From Occultella aeris (GTDB lineage: Bacteria > Actinomycetota > Actinomycetes > Actinomycetales > Beutenbergiaceae), in the NCBI RefSeq assembly GCF_902703175.1, contig NZ_CACRYJ010000018.1:20934-84933 (forward strand): a DNA stretch of 64,000 nucleotides. Direction: 5' to 3'. Positions 37,030-46,980 of this stretch are shown here, in pieces (position 1 is the stretch's first letter; every line of letters starts with the position of its first letter). The translations under genes and the position numbers were made by a program. Below the pieces are notes generated by a model. The model did no database searches. It had not been told where the DNA came from and saw only the letters and a program-made list of their open reading frames with translations.

Positions 37030-37052
37030 GCGGATCGACGCCCCGCAACACG

Positions 37053-37091
37053 CGAACGCCGGTGGTCGGCAGTGCCGACCACCGGCGTTCG
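37053..37091. terminator. Bidirectional terminator hairpin
   Basis: A near-perfect 39-base palindrome with 19-base arms lies between the ends of clpB (+) and the convergent septum-formation gene (-). It can terminate both. Confidence 0.85.
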
Positions 37092-37115
37092 GCGGTTCAC
37101 AGGAGCGGGGAGTGC

Positions 37116-37940
37116 TCAGCCGATCGCGGCGTCCCCGGCGATGAAGCTGCCGGTGAACTCGAGCCCATCCGTGGCCGAGACCAGGCAGGTCAGCTTGCGG
37201 TCCCCGGCGTCCCAGGTCTCCTGGGACGGGTAGAACGTGTGATAGCCGACGTGCTCGGTGTCGAACTCTTCGGGGATGATCTCGCGGAGGGAGTCGAAGC
37301 AGAACTCGTCAGCGCGGTCCGGGAACTCGTCGGAGAACTCGGTGTCGTCGACGACCTGCTCGGCGACGACCTCGAAACCGTGCACATCCGCGCACGGGAC
37401 CTGGTTCAGGAGCCGGTTGTCGTTGTAGTCCAGCGTCGTCAGGCAGTTGCCGGGGACCAGATCGACGTCGGCGATCTCGGTCGGTTCGGAGACGTCGTTC
37501 GGGTTCGCCTCGGTGCCGCCGTTGTTGAGCCCTCGCACCACGAAGAACCCGATCACCAGCAGGACCACGACGCCGATCGCGATGCCGACGATGGCACCGG
37601 TGTTGCGAGCGGGCGGGGTCGGCCCGCCGTAGTAGTTGCCGGACCCGCCGGGCTGGCTGTAGTTGCCGAAACTCGGCTGCGAGCCCTGCCCGTACCCGGG
37701 CTGGGGCTGCTGTCCGTATCCGGGCTGGGACGCCTGTCCGTACCCGGGCTGGGATGCCTGTCCGTAGCCGCCGGCCTGGGGCTGTTGTCCGTAGGCACCG
37801 GGCGTGGGCTGCTGCCCGTAGCCGCCCGGTTGGGGCTGCTGCCCGTAGCCCCCCTGCTGCGGTTGCTGTCCGTAGCCGGGTTGTTGCCCGTACCCGGGCT
37901 GCTGACCCTGCTGCTGGTAGGGATCCCACGAGGTGCTCAT
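37116..37940 (-). CDS. Membrane protein with septum-formation domain and low-complexity Q/G/Y/P N-terminus
   Basis: The 274-residue protein begins with about 110 residues of repeated GYGQQP-type motifs, predicted disordered and cytoplasmic. One membrane helix follows ([22 protein letters not shown]). The extracytoplasmic domain contains paired cysteines ([32 protein letters not shown]) of the septum-formation family. A leaderless start is indicated by TAAAAT seven bases before the ATG. The next gene downstream on the chromosome (38032) encodes a second protein of the same plan, so these are paralogues. Role in division is by family name only. Confidence 0.85.
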   Translation of the reverse strand: MSTSWDPYQQQGQQPGYGQQPGYGQQPQQGGYGQQPQPGGYGQQPTPGAYGQQPQAGGYGQASQPGYGQASQPGYGQQPQPGYGQGSQPSFGNYSQPGGSGNYYGGPTPPARNTGAIVGIAIGVVVLLVIGFFVVRGLNNGGTEANPNDVSEPTEIADVDLVPGNCLTTLDYNDNRLLNQVPCADVHGFEVVAEQVVDDTEFSDEFPDRADEFCFDSLREIIPEEFDTEHVGYHTFYPSQETWDAGDRKLTCLVSATDGLEFTGSFIAGDAAIG

Positions 37941-38031
37941 GATGCGAATTTTAGGGTGTCCAGGCCGGTCCGTCATACGCGTTCCATGGGGACTTCCGCC
38001 CATTCGAGAGCCGGTCGGCGAAGGCTCCGTG

Positions 38032-39234
38032 TCAGCCGTTGACCAGATCACCCTCGACGGGTCCCGTCGCGCCCCGCACGAGGCACACCACCGTCGTGTT
38101 GCCCTGCTCCCAGCCCTCCGCGCTCGGGGCCAGGTGCCAGGGCATCACGTCCAGGTCGCCGGCGTCGATCTCGGCCGCGTCAGCCTCGCACAGCTCGGTC
38201 GCCTGGGCCGCGACCGCCTCGGCACCCGGGAAGTCTCCGGTGAGCTCGTGGGTGGAGATCACCTGCGCGATGTGACTCTCCGCGCAGGGCACGAGGCGCA
38301 CCTCGCCTACGGACTGCGCCGGCGGAAGGGTGTAGATGCAGTTGCCGACCGCCAGGTTCGCGGCGGCCACGCTACGCGCCGAGTCCACATCGCCGGCGAC
38401 GGGACGCTCGGTGGCCCGGGCGATCGTCCCGTTCAGGGTGAGCGTGACCGCGACCAGGATCCACGCGACCGTGAACGCGCCCCCGAGGACGATCCCGGCC
38501 CAGGCCAGGTTCATGCTGCGGCGGCGGGTCCGTCGGACCCGGGGCCGCGCGAGCAGTCCGAGCACCAGACCCACGGGTCCGAGCGGGGAGGTGGCGACGG
38601 CGGCAACTGCCATCGGTTCGAGCTTCTGCTTCTCGAAGACCGGGAACGTGAACTGTCCGTAGCCACCGGTCCCGGTCGGCTGCTGCTGGCCGGGTGCTGC
38701 CGGGCCCGGGCGGCTGCCGTAGGGACTCTGCCCACGAGGCTGCGCCGGTGCCTGCGGACCTGCCTGCGGGATGGCCGGGATCACGCTGTCGACGCCCGGC
38801 CCTGCGGGAACGCCGCCAGGTTGAGGGATGTAGTAGCCACCGCTCTGCTGGGGCGTGCCGCCCTGTTGCTGTGGCGCGTAGCCGCCCTGTTGGGGTGTGC
38901 CGCCCTGCTGCTGTGGCGCGTAGCCGCCCTGCTGGGGCGGGCCGCTCGGCTGCGGTGCATACCCACCTTGCGCCGCGTAACCCCCCTGCGATCCGTAGCC
39001 GCCCTGCTGTGGCGCGGAACCACCCGGCGGCGCCGCAGAAGGCCCGCCCGGGTTACCCCAACCCGAACCCGGGTCCGCCCACCCGCTCGGCTGCGCCGTC
39101 GGGCCTTGCGGGTTCGGCTGCACCGCCGGGCCCTGCGGGTCTGGTTGGACGGTCGGACCCTGTGGGTTCGGTTGCACCGCCGGGTCGGAGGCGGCCGGCT
39201 GGGTGCCGTCGGGCCACGGCGGGGTCTGCGTCAT
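38032..39234 (-). CDS. DUF4190/septum-formation membrane protein with low-complexity N-terminus
   Basis: The 400-residue protein has about 210 residues of low complexity: first PNPQGP(T/A)VQP repeats, then [16 protein letters not shown] repeats. A two-helix membrane region of the DUF4190 type follows ([22 protein letters not shown] ... [23 protein letters not shown]), and then a septum-formation domain ([29 protein letters not shown]). TAAAGT six bases before the ATG indicates a leaderless mRNA. It is upstream of its paralogue at 37116 on the same strand, with its own promoter. Confidence 0.85.
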   Translation of the reverse strand: MTQTPPWPDGTQPAASDPAVQPNPQGPTVQPDPQGPAVQPNPQGPTAQPSGWADPGSGWGNPGGPSAAPPGGSAPQQGGYGSQGGYAAQGGYAPQPSGPPQQGGYAPQQQGGTPQQGGYAPQQQGGTPQQSGGYYIPQPGGVPAGPGVDSVIPAIPQAGPQAPAQPRGQSPYGSRPGPAAPGQQQPTGTGGYGQFTFPVFEKQKLEPMAVAAVATSPLGPVGLVLGLLARPRVRRTRRRSMNLAWAGIVLGGAFTVAWILVAVTLTLNGTIARATERPVAGDVDSARSVAAANLAVGNCIYTLPPAQSVGEVRLVPCAESHIAQVISTHELTGDFPGAEAVAAQATELCEADAAEIDAGDLDVMPWHLAPSAEGWEQGNTTVVCLVRGATGPVEGDLVNG

Positions 39235-39353
39235 GGACCGACTTTAACCGTCCGGCACGGTGGTCTTCCCACCCCCTGTGGGTGCCACTAGCGTCGGGTG
39301 TGCCTGGGGGCAGGCCGATCGTCGGCAGTGAGCCGACCGTACAGAGGGGTGCC

Positions 39354-40634
39354 ATGACGGCTGCGACGAACGAGACCCTGTTCCGCAACGTCCGCGTCTT
39401 CGACGGGACGTCCGCGCAGGTGTCGGATCCCTCCGACGTCCTCGTCCGCGACGGCGTGATCGAGGTGGTCTCGAGATCACCGGTGGCCGCAGCGGCCGAT
39501 GGCGCTCCTCGCGTCGAGCTCGATGGCGGCGGCCGGGTGCTCATGCCGGGCCTCATCGACGCCCACTGGCACTCGATGTTCGCGACCCTGCCGCTGCAGG
39601 CGCTCATGACCGCGGACGTCGGCTACGTGAACATCCTGGCCGCGCGCGAGGCCGAGGCGACGCTCCAGCGCGGGTTCACGACGGTCCGGGAGGCCGGCGG
39701 GCCGGTCTTCGGGCTGAAGCGGGCGGTCGATGCGGGTCTTGTGCCCGGGCCCCGGATCTACCCCGCCGGGGCGATGATCTCCCAGACCTCGGGCCACGGT
39801 GACTTCCGGTTCCCGTTCGAGCTCCCGCGCGGGGTCTGCGGGCACCTGGCCCACATCGAGCGGATCGGTGCGTGCGTGATCGCCGACGGCGTGCCTGAGG
39901 TGTTGCGTGGCGTCCGCGAACAGCTGCGGCTCGGGGCCACGCAGATCAAGGTCATGGCCGGGGGCGGGGTCTCCTCGTCCTACGACCCGATCGACGTCAC
40001 CCAGTACACCGAGGCCGAGCTGCGGTCCGCCGTCGACGCCGCCTCTGACTGGGGCACGTACGTGATGGTGCACGCCTACACCCCGGCGGCGGTCCAGCGC
40101 GCGCTGCGGGCCGGCGTCCGCTCGATCGAGCACGGCCATCTCCTCGACTCCGAGACCGTCGCGATGATCGCCGAGCACGACGCGTGGTGGTGTCCGCAAC
40201 CCTTCCTCGACGACGAGGACAAGGTGACCGTCCCACCGACGAGCGAGTGGAAGCTCGAGCGGATCCTCGAGGGGACCGAACGTGCCTACGGCCTGGCCAG
40301 GCAGCACGGCATCAACCTCGCCTGGGGCAGTGACACCCTCTTCGACGCCCGGCTGGCGACCCGCCAGGGCGCGCAGCTCACGAAACTGACCCGCTGGTTC
40401 GGCGCTGCGGAGGTGCTCACTCTGGCGACGTCGGCGAACGCGCAACTGTGCGCGCTGAGCGGGGAGCGCAACCCCTATCCCGGCGTGTTGGGCGAGGTCC
40501 GCTCCGGCGCGATCGCCGACCTCCTGCTCGTGGACGGCGACCCCGTCGCCGACATCGACCTGCTCGCCGACCCGGTGGCCAACCTGGTGGCGATCATGAA
40601 GGGCGGCGTCCTGCACAAGAACACGCTCACCTGA
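39354..40634 (+). CDS. Amidohydrolase-superfamily enzyme (imidazolonepropionase/prolidase-like)
   Basis: The 426-residue protein is a metal-dependent TIM-barrel hydrolase. It has an N-terminal metal motif (GLIDAHWHS), a central lysine (TQIKVMAGGG) that is probably carbamylated, metal histidines in VMVHAYTP and SIEHGHLLD, and the aspartate in AWGSDTLF. This set matches the imidazolonepropionase-related Xaa-Pro/Arg dipeptidase subgroup. AGAGGGG precedes the ATG. A single-gene unit; the natural substrate is unknown. Confidence 0.87.
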   Translation: MTAATNETLFRNVRVFDGTSAQVSDPSDVLVRDGVIEVVSRSPVAAAADGAPRVELDGGGRVLMPGLIDAHWHSMFATLPLQALMTADVGYVNILAAREAEATLQRGFTTVREAGGPVFGLKRAVDAGLVPGPRIYPAGAMISQTSGHGDFRFPFELPRGVCGHLAHIERIGACVIADGVPEVLRGVREQLRLGATQIKVMAGGGVSSSYDPIDVTQYTEAELRSAVDAASDWGTYVMVHAYTPAAVQRALRAGVRSIEHGHLLDSETVAMIAEHDAWWCPQPFLDDEDKVTVPPTSEWKLERILEGTERAYGLARQHGINLAWGSDTLFDARLATRQGAQLTKLTRWFGAAEVLTLATSANAQLCALSGERNPYPGVLGEVRSGAIADLLLVDGDPVADIDLLADPVANLVAIMKGGVLHKNTLT

Positions 40635-40702
40635 CGCGGCACGAGGTTGGCGCGGGGTCGCGGTGGATCCTCCCGGCCTCGCGCGCGCCTACCGTAGGCG
40701 GC

Positions 40703-41134
40703 ATGGTGCGCGCAGGGATCGTCGTCGAATCGTCTCCAGTGCTCGACCTGGGCGAGGTCACGGCGCTCTACCGGGCGGTGGGTTGGACGGCGTACGCCGA
40801 TGATGTCGCGACGCTCGAGGCAGCGCTGGCCGGTTCCTCCCGCGTGGTGGCGGCGCGGCGCGATGGCCGCCTCGTGGGACTGGCGCGAGTGATCTCCGAC
40901 GGCGCCACGATCTGTTACCTGCAGGACGTGCTGGTCCACCCCGACGCGCAGCGGGCGGGGGTGGGCCGAGCACTCGTCCTCAGCGCGTTGGAGCCCTACG
41001 CGGCCGTTCGCCAGAAGGTTCTGCTCACCGATGACGAGCCGGGCCAGCGGGCCTTCTACGAGTCGCTGGGATACCGCGAGACGCGGGACCACGACGCCGG
41101 CTCATTACGGGCGTTCGTTCGGTTCGACTCCTGA
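40703..41134 (+). CDS. GNAT-family N-acetyltransferase
   Basis: A 143-residue GNAT enzyme with the YLQDVLVHPDAQRAGVGRALV acetyl-CoA binding segment and the FYESLGY motif near the C-terminus. TACCGT exactly seven bases before the ATG points to a leaderless transcript. It converges on xth. Substrate unknown. Confidence 0.9.
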   Translation: MVRAGIVVESSPVLDLGEVTALYRAVGWTAYADDVATLEAALAGSSRVVAARRDGRLVGLARVISDGATICYLQDVLVHPDAQRAGVGRALVLSALEPYAAVRQKVLLTDDEPGQRAFYESLGYRETRDHDAGSLRAFVRFDS

Positions 41135-41144
41135 TCGTGATGGG

Positions 41145-41939
41145 TCAGGCCGGCGGTGCATCCACCTCGAGCACCACGGGCACGTGGTCGGAGGCGCCCT
41201 TGCCCTTGCGCTCGTTGCGGTCCACGGCGACGCCGCGCACCCGTTCCGCGAACGCCGTCGAGGTGAGCGCGAAGTCGATCCGCATACCCTCGTTCCGGGG
41301 GAACCGGAGCCGCTGGTAGTCCCAGTAGGTGTAGACCTGCGGCAGGTGCGCGCGGGTGACCTCGGCGAACCCGGCCGCCTCGATGGCGGCGAACGCGGCG
41401 CGCTCGGGTGGGGAGACATGGGTTGCGCCCTGGAACACGGCCATGTCCCAGACGTCCTCGTCGTGGGGCGCGATGTTCCAGTCCCCGAGGAGGGCGATGG
41501 GCGCCGTCGGGTCGGCGGCCAGCCACCCGGTGCCCGCCTCACGCAGCGCGGCCAGCCAGGCCAGCTTGTACTCGTAGTGGGGATCGCCGAGCGTGCGCCC
41601 GTTCGGGATGTACAGGCTCCAGATCCGCAGCCCGGCGCAGGTGGCGCCGATCGCTCGGGCCTCGACGGCGGTCGGGTCCGCCCAGCCGGGCTGGCCGGGG
41701 AAGGAGCGCTGCACGTCGGTCAGGCCGACCCGGGACGCGATCGCGACCCCGTTCCACTGGTTCAGCCCGTGGTGGGCGACCTCGTAGCCGAGGGCTTCGA
41801 AGGGCAGGTACGGGAACCGGTCGTCGGCGCACTTGGTCTCCTGCATGGCCAGCACGTCGGTGCCGGTGCGCTCGAGCCAGTCGGTGACCCGATCCACACG
41901 GGCCCGGATCGAGTTCACATTCCACGTCGCCACTCGCAC
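41145..41939 (-). CDS. xth: Exodeoxyribonuclease III
   Basis: An AP endonuclease/3'-5' exonuclease for base-excision repair. The 264-residue protein starts VRVATWNVNSIRAR. It has the metal-binding QETK motif, the catalytic LLGDWNIAPHDEDV, and the final SDHVPVV. The GTG at 41939 lies six bases after TACGGT, so the mRNA is probably leaderless. It is divergent from pyrE with only 48 bases between starts, the two promoters overlapping. Confidence 0.94.
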   Translation of the reverse strand: MRVATWNVNSIRARVDRVTDWLERTGTDVLAMQETKCADDRFPYLPFEALGYEVAHHGLNQWNGVAIASRVGLTDVQRSFPGQPGWADPTAVEARAIGATCAGLRIWSLYIPNGRTLGDPHYEYKLAWLAALREAGTGWLAADPTAPIALLGDWNIAPHDEDVWDMAVFQGATHVSPPERAAFAAIEAAGFAEVTRAHLPQVYTYWDYQRLRFPRNEGMRIDFALTSTAFAERVRGVAVDRNERKGKGASDHVPVVLEVDAPPA

Positions 41940-41987
41940 GGCACCACCGTATCCGTCGCCGGGCGGCACGCCGATACACTCACGCCC

Positions 41988-42563
41988 GTGACCACCGAGA
42001 CCACACCCCTGCAGCGACTGGCCGAACTCATCAACGAACTGGCCGTCGTGCACGGCCGGGTCACCCTGAGCAGCGGCCGTGAGGCCGATTACTACGTCGA
42101 CATGCGCCGGGCCACCCTGCATCACGAGGCGGCGCCTCTCATCGGGCACCTGCTTCTGGACGCGCTCGAGGAGGCCGGCTTCGGACCCGGCGAGATCGAC
42201 GCCGTCGGCGGCCTGACACTCGGTGCGGACCCGGTGGTGTGCGCGGTCCAGCACGCCGCGGCGAGCCGCGGCCTGGACCTGGACGCGTTCCTGGTGCGCA
42301 AGGAGGCCAAGGGGCACGGCATGAAGCGGCAGGTCGAGGGGCCCGACGTCGCCGGGCGCCACGTCGTGGTCCTGGAGGACACCTCGACCACTGGCGGGAG
42401 CGCCCTCGCCGCGGTGGCCGCGGCCCGCGAGGCCGGTGCCGAGGTCGTGGCCGTGGCGTCGATCGTGGACCGGGACACCGGGGCCCGTGAGGCGGTTCAG
42501 GGGGCAGAACTGCCCTATCTCTGGGTGCTCTCCGCAGCCGATCTCGGCCTCGAGCCCCAGTAG
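41988..42563 (+). CDS. pyrE: Orotate phosphoribosyltransferase
   Basis: PyrE makes OMP from orotate and PRPP in pyrimidine synthesis. The 191-residue protein has the PRPP-binding loop VVVLEDTSTTGGS and the flexible-loop lysines in RKEAKGHGMKRQVEG. The GTG start lies seven bases after TACACT (leaderless). It lies back to back with xth. Confidence 0.95.
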   Translation: MTTETTPLQRLAELINELAVVHGRVTLSSGREADYYVDMRRATLHHEAAPLIGHLLLDALEEAGFGPGEIDAVGGLTLGADPVVCAVQHAAASRGLDLDAFLVRKEAKGHGMKRQVEGPDVAGRHVVVLEDTSTTGGSALAAVAAAREAGAEVVAVASIVDRDTGAREAVQGAELPYLWVLSAADLGLEPQ

Positions 42564-42650
42564 TATCGACCCCACGGGGGCCGCACAGGTACCTCGCCGC
42601 GGACGGGGTCGGACCCCCTCCGGCATCGACGAGTACAGGAGGTGAGCGCC

Positions 42651-43427
42651 ATGGATGCAGGCTTGATCGTCATCCTCATCGTGGTCGTCCTGGTTCTGAT
42701 CGTGGTCCTCTGGGCCGTGGGCACCTACAACGGCTTCGTGAAGCTGCGGAACCTGGTGCAGGAGGCCTGGCGTCAGATCGACGTCGAGCTGCACCGGCGC
42801 TATGACCTGATCCCGAACCTGATCGAGACCGTCAAGGGCTATGCCGCGCATGAGCGCAGCGTCTTCGACGAGGTCACCCGCGCCCGCGCCGCGGCCGCGA
42901 CGCCGGGCGCCACGCCGGCTCAGCAGGCCATCCAGGAGGACCAGCTATCGAACGCGATCGGCCGGTTGTTCGCCGTCGCCGAGGCCTACCCGCAGTTGCG
43001 CGCAGCCGAGAACTTCACCCAGCTCCAGAACGAGTTGACGAACACCGAGGACCGGATCGCCGCCGGCCGCCGGTTCTACAACGCGAACGTGCGGGACCTG
43101 AACACCAAGGTGGAGACATTCCCGCCGAACATCATCGCGAACATGTTCAAGTTCTCCCGCGCCGAGTACTTCGAGGTCACCGACCCCGCCGTGCGGACCG
43201 CGCCGCGGGTGTCCTTCCAGGACAACCAGGGCAATGTGGGCAACTACAACCAGAACGCCCCGGCCGCGCAGCCGCGACCCACGGACTCGCCGGTGCAGCC
43301 GGGCACCCAGCAGGGCGGCCCGGGCGGCTACCAGCCGAACAGCTACCAGCCGGGCCAGCCGTTCCAGCAGGGCCCGGGTCAGGGCGGTCAGTACCCCGGT
43401 CAAGGTGCCCCGCCCCCACAGCAGTGA
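42651..43427 (+). CDS. LemA-family membrane protein
   Basis: The 258-residue protein has a short outside N-terminus and one membrane helix (LIVILIVVVLVLIVVLWAVG). The LemA helical core follows (YNGFVKLRNLVQEAWRQIDVELHRRYDLIPNLIETVKGYAAHE ... LQNELTNTEDRIAAGRRFYN) with the typical FPPNIIANMF stretch. A disordered Gln/Pro/Gly tail of about 55 residues is added. AGGAGG eight bases before the ATG supports this start over a GTG at 42642. Function of LemA proteins is not settled. Confidence 0.93.
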   Translation: MDAGLIVILIVVVLVLIVVLWAVGTYNGFVKLRNLVQEAWRQIDVELHRRYDLIPNLIETVKGYAAHERSVFDEVTRARAAAATPGATPAQQAIQEDQLSNAIGRLFAVAEAYPQLRAAENFTQLQNELTNTEDRIAAGRRFYNANVRDLNTKVETFPPNIIANMFKFSRAEYFEVTDPAVRTAPRVSFQDNQGNVGNYNQNAPAAQPRPTDSPVQPGTQQGGPGGYQPNSYQPGQPFQQGPGQGGQYPGQGAPPPQQ

Positions 43428-43440
43428 TCCGATCGCAGTC

Positions 43441-43476
43441 CGAACGCCCCAGCACCGCGAGGTGCCGGGGCGTTCG
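43441..43476. terminator. Terminator hairpin between lemA and the HAD gene
   Basis: Two 16-base arms with one mismatch (starting CGAACGCCCC and ending GGGGCGTTCG) and a 4-base loop lie between the convergent lemA-family and HAD genes. Confidence 0.75.
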
Positions 43477-43624
43477 CTGTCTCAGGAACCGCGCGGCACC
43501 CCTCCGCCCGAACCAGTACCTCCCGCCGTCGCGCAGTACCTCCCGCCCGATGCAGAGCCGGAGAACGTTCTCCAGGCGTAGGTGACTTCGTCACCGGCGA
43601 GTAGGGAGGCGCCCGGGCGCCGCG
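43477..43624. other. Intergenic stretch with direct repeat and palindromes
   Basis: This non-coding stretch between convergent gene ends has a direct repeat CAGTACCTCCCGCC (43514-43527 and 43534-43547), a perfect palindrome GGAGAACGTTCTCC (43560-43573) and a hairpin GGTGAC-TTC-GTCACC (43581-43595). It lies after a terminator, so it could hold a small RNA or binding sites. Confidence 0.4.
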
Positions 43625-44398
43625 CTACAGCAGGCCGATCAGGTCGGCGATGCCGTCGTGCACCTCGCTCGGCTGGAACGGGTAGCCCTCCACATCGGCG
43701 CGCTTCGTGGACCCGGTGAGCACCAGGTACGTGCGCAGGCCCGCCTCCATGCCTGCCACGATGTCGGTGTCCATCCGGTCCCCGATCATCGCGGTGTGCT
43801 CGGAGTGGGCCTCGATCCGGTTCATCGCGGTCCGGATCATCACCGGGTTCGGCTTGCCCACGAAGTAGGGCTTGCGGCCGGTGGCGGCCGTGATCATCGC
43901 GGCGACCGACCCCGTGGCCGGCAGCGGGCCCTCTGCGGAAGGCCCGGTCACGTCCGGGTTCGTGGCGATGAACCTGGCCCCGGCGGCGACCAGGCGGATC
44001 GCCCGCGTGATTGCCGAGAACGAGTAGGTGCGGGTCTCGCCGAGCACCACGTAGTCCGGGTCGGTGTCGGTCAGGGTGTAGCCGCGCTCGTACAGCGCCG
44101 TGGTCAGGCCCGCCTCACCGATCACGTACGCGCTGCCGCCCGGGATCTGATCGGCCAGGAACGTCGCCGTCGCCAGTGCCGAGGTCCAGATCGAGGCTTC
44201 CTCCACCTCGATCCCCGAGACGCGTAGCCGGGCCGCGAGGTCGCGCGGGGTGAAGATCGAGTTGTTCGTGAGGATCTGGAACGGGACCTGCTTCTGCCGC
44301 AGCGTTGCGATGAACTCCGCAGCGCCCGGCAGGGCCGACTCCTCGTGCACGAGCACGCCGTCCATGTCGGTCAGCCACGTGGTGATCTGTTCGGTCAT
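43625..44398 (-). CDS. HAD-IIA phosphatase (NagD-like)
   Basis: The 257-residue protein has the HAD nucleophile motif near the N-terminus (WLTDMDGVLVHEES), motif II in QILTNNS, a IIA cap domain, and the late metal motif AMIGDRMDTDI. NagD-like enzymes dephosphorylate nucleotides or sugar phosphates. The exact substrate is not evident. A single gene on the minus strand. Confidence 0.92.
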   Translation of the reverse strand: MTEQITTWLTDMDGVLVHEESALPGAAEFIATLRQKQVPFQILTNNSIFTPRDLAARLRVSGIEVEEASIWTSALATATFLADQIPGGSAYVIGEAGLTTALYERGYTLTDTDPDYVVLGETRTYSFSAITRAIRLVAAGARFIATNPDVTGPSAEGPLPATGSVAAMITAATGRKPYFVGKPNPVMIRTAMNRIEAHSEHTAMIGDRMDTDIVAGMEAGLRTYLVLTGSTKRADVEGYPFQPSEVHDGIADLIGLL

Positions 44399-44636
44399 CT
44401 CGGTCTCCTAGCGCGCGGACGGGACGCCTCAAGCCTATGGCGCCCCCTGCCCTCCAAGCGCGCGCACCCCGCGCCCCTCGCTCAAGCAGCCCGCGGCCGA
44501 GCCCTACGCGATCTTGCAACGTCTCATCCGGGAGTTGAATCGTTACAGACCTGCGTTGGGCCCGGCTGAGGCGGGGGGCCGTAGGCGGGTCCCCGCCCGG
44601 AGCGGGTCGAGTCGCGGACGGGGGATACTGCCTCAC

Positions 44637-45254
44637 GTGGAGGACAACGAGGCGGTCGGGGTCGGGCCGTGGCCCGACGGGCCGGACCACTGGCCCGACG
44701 ACCCGCGGCTGGACCCGGAGCTGTTGGCCGCGGGCGACGCCCGTAACGTGGTGGACGGCTACCGGTACTGGCGGCTGGAGGCGATCGTCGCGGACCTGGA
44801 CACCCGCCGGCACCCGTTCCACGTGGCGATCGAGAACTGGGGCCGCGACTTCAACATCGGGTCCGTGGTCCGCACCGCGAACGCGTTCGCCGCCGCGCAG
44901 GTGCACATCATCGGGCGACGGCGGTGGAACCGTCGCGGGGCGATGGTCACCGACCGCTACCAGCACCTACGCCACCACGAGGACATCGAGACGTTCGCCG
45001 CGTGGGCGGCCGCCGAGGGGCTCCCGATCGTCGGGGTGGACAACATCGAGGGGTCCGTCCCGATCGAAGGGCGCGCCCTGCCGAGCGCGTGCGTCCTGCT
45101 GTTCGGCGAGGAGTCGCAGGGGCTGACGGCGGCCGCGCAGGACGCCAGCGAGGTCGTCGTGCACATCACCCAGTACGGCTCCACCCGGTCCATCAACGCC
45201 GGCGCCGCGGCGGCGATCGCGATGCACCAGTGGATCGTCCAGCACGCGCACTGA
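44637..45254 (+). CDS. SPOUT-family RNA methyltransferase (TrmH-like)
   Basis: The 205-residue protein has the TrmH/SpoU signatures: NWGRDFNIGSVVRTANAF (motif 1), CVLLFGEESQGLT (motif 2) and ITQYGSTRSINAGAAAAIAMHQW (motif 3). It should 2'-O-methylate a tRNA or rRNA. The GTG at 44637 is preceded at seven bases by GATACT, so it is probably leaderless. It precedes fba, a common actinobacterial gene order. Confidence 0.92.
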   Translation: MEDNEAVGVGPWPDGPDHWPDDPRLDPELLAAGDARNVVDGYRYWRLEAIVADLDTRRHPFHVAIENWGRDFNIGSVVRTANAFAAAQVHIIGRRRWNRRGAMVTDRYQHLRHHEDIETFAAWAAAEGLPIVGVDNIEGSVPIEGRALPSACVLLFGEESQGLTAAAQDASEVVVHITQYGSTRSINAGAAAAIAMHQWIVQHAH

Positions 45255-45368
45255 CGCCCACTCGACCACGCGCCCGGGCGGGCGTCCACGGACAGGGCGC
45301 GACCGCCGTCGGGCATTGGATCCGTGGGAGACTTCAGCGACAGCAGAAATCAAGACACAGGAGAGACC

Positions 45369-46391
<1,023 letters not shown>

Positions 46392-46406
46392 CCGCTCGCG
46401 ACCCGC

Positions 46407-46449
46407 GATCCCTCGTCGGTCCACCGGTTCGGTGGGTCGGCGGGGGATC
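46407..46449. terminator. Terminator-like hairpin after fba
   Basis: GATCCC (46407) and GGGATC (46444) close a structure containing the inner stem CCACC-GGTTC-GGTGG. It lies 15 bases after the fba stop and before the convergent STAS gene. Confidence 0.5.
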
Positions 46450-46507
46450 TCGTGCTTTCCAGGCCCGACGTCGGAGCCCGGTCCGGGCAAGCCGGTCGGG
46501 CGGTGGG

Positions 46508-46900
46508 TCAGGCCGGGTCCGGCGGCACGGGTGCAGCCGGAGCGGGCACGACGCTGTCGACGATGTCGACCATCTCCCCGATCCGGGTCACCTCGAGCAG
46601 GAACCGGACCACGTCCGGCGGCTTGATCAGGGTGAGCCGGCCCGGGGTGCGGCTCGCCAGCCTGGCCAGCAGCGCGATCCCGGACGAGTCCATGAACGTG
46701 ACGTGGCGTGCGTCGACCTGCACGGGCAGCCCGGCTGCCTCCGCGTCGGCGACTGCCTCGGTCAGCTCGGAGTTCAGGGCCAGGTCGATCTCCCCGGAGA
46801 GCACCAGCCGGGTGCACCCGGACTCGAGCAGCGCATGCACCGATCCGCTGTGATCGGGCACGGCAGGCGGGGGAGAGTCGCTGCTGTTAGCGTCTGCCAC
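46508..46900 (-). CDS. STAS-domain anti-sigma factor antagonist
   Basis: A 130-residue protein with a single STAS domain: LVLSGEIDLALNSELTEAV and the conserved phosphorylation-site motif VTFMDSSGIALLARL, where the SS pair follows the Asp. Such proteins release anti-sigma kinases when dephosphorylated. GAGGAGG precedes the GTG at 46900. It is divergent from a large PP2C phosphatase/HATPase gene, the natural partner that would control its phosphorylation. Confidence 0.9.
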   Translation of the reverse strand: MADANSSDSPPPAVPDHSGSVHALLESGCTRLVLSGEIDLALNSELTEAVADAEAAGLPVQVDARHVTFMDSSGIALLARLASRTPGRLTLIKPPDVVRFLLEVTRIGEMVDIVDSVVPAPAAPVPPDPA

Positions 46901-46980
46901 ACGTGCCTCCTCAGGCCGAAACAGGACGCGCCCGCGCGCGTTCCACCCAACAGGCACACCGTAGACGATGGAGGTTGTCG

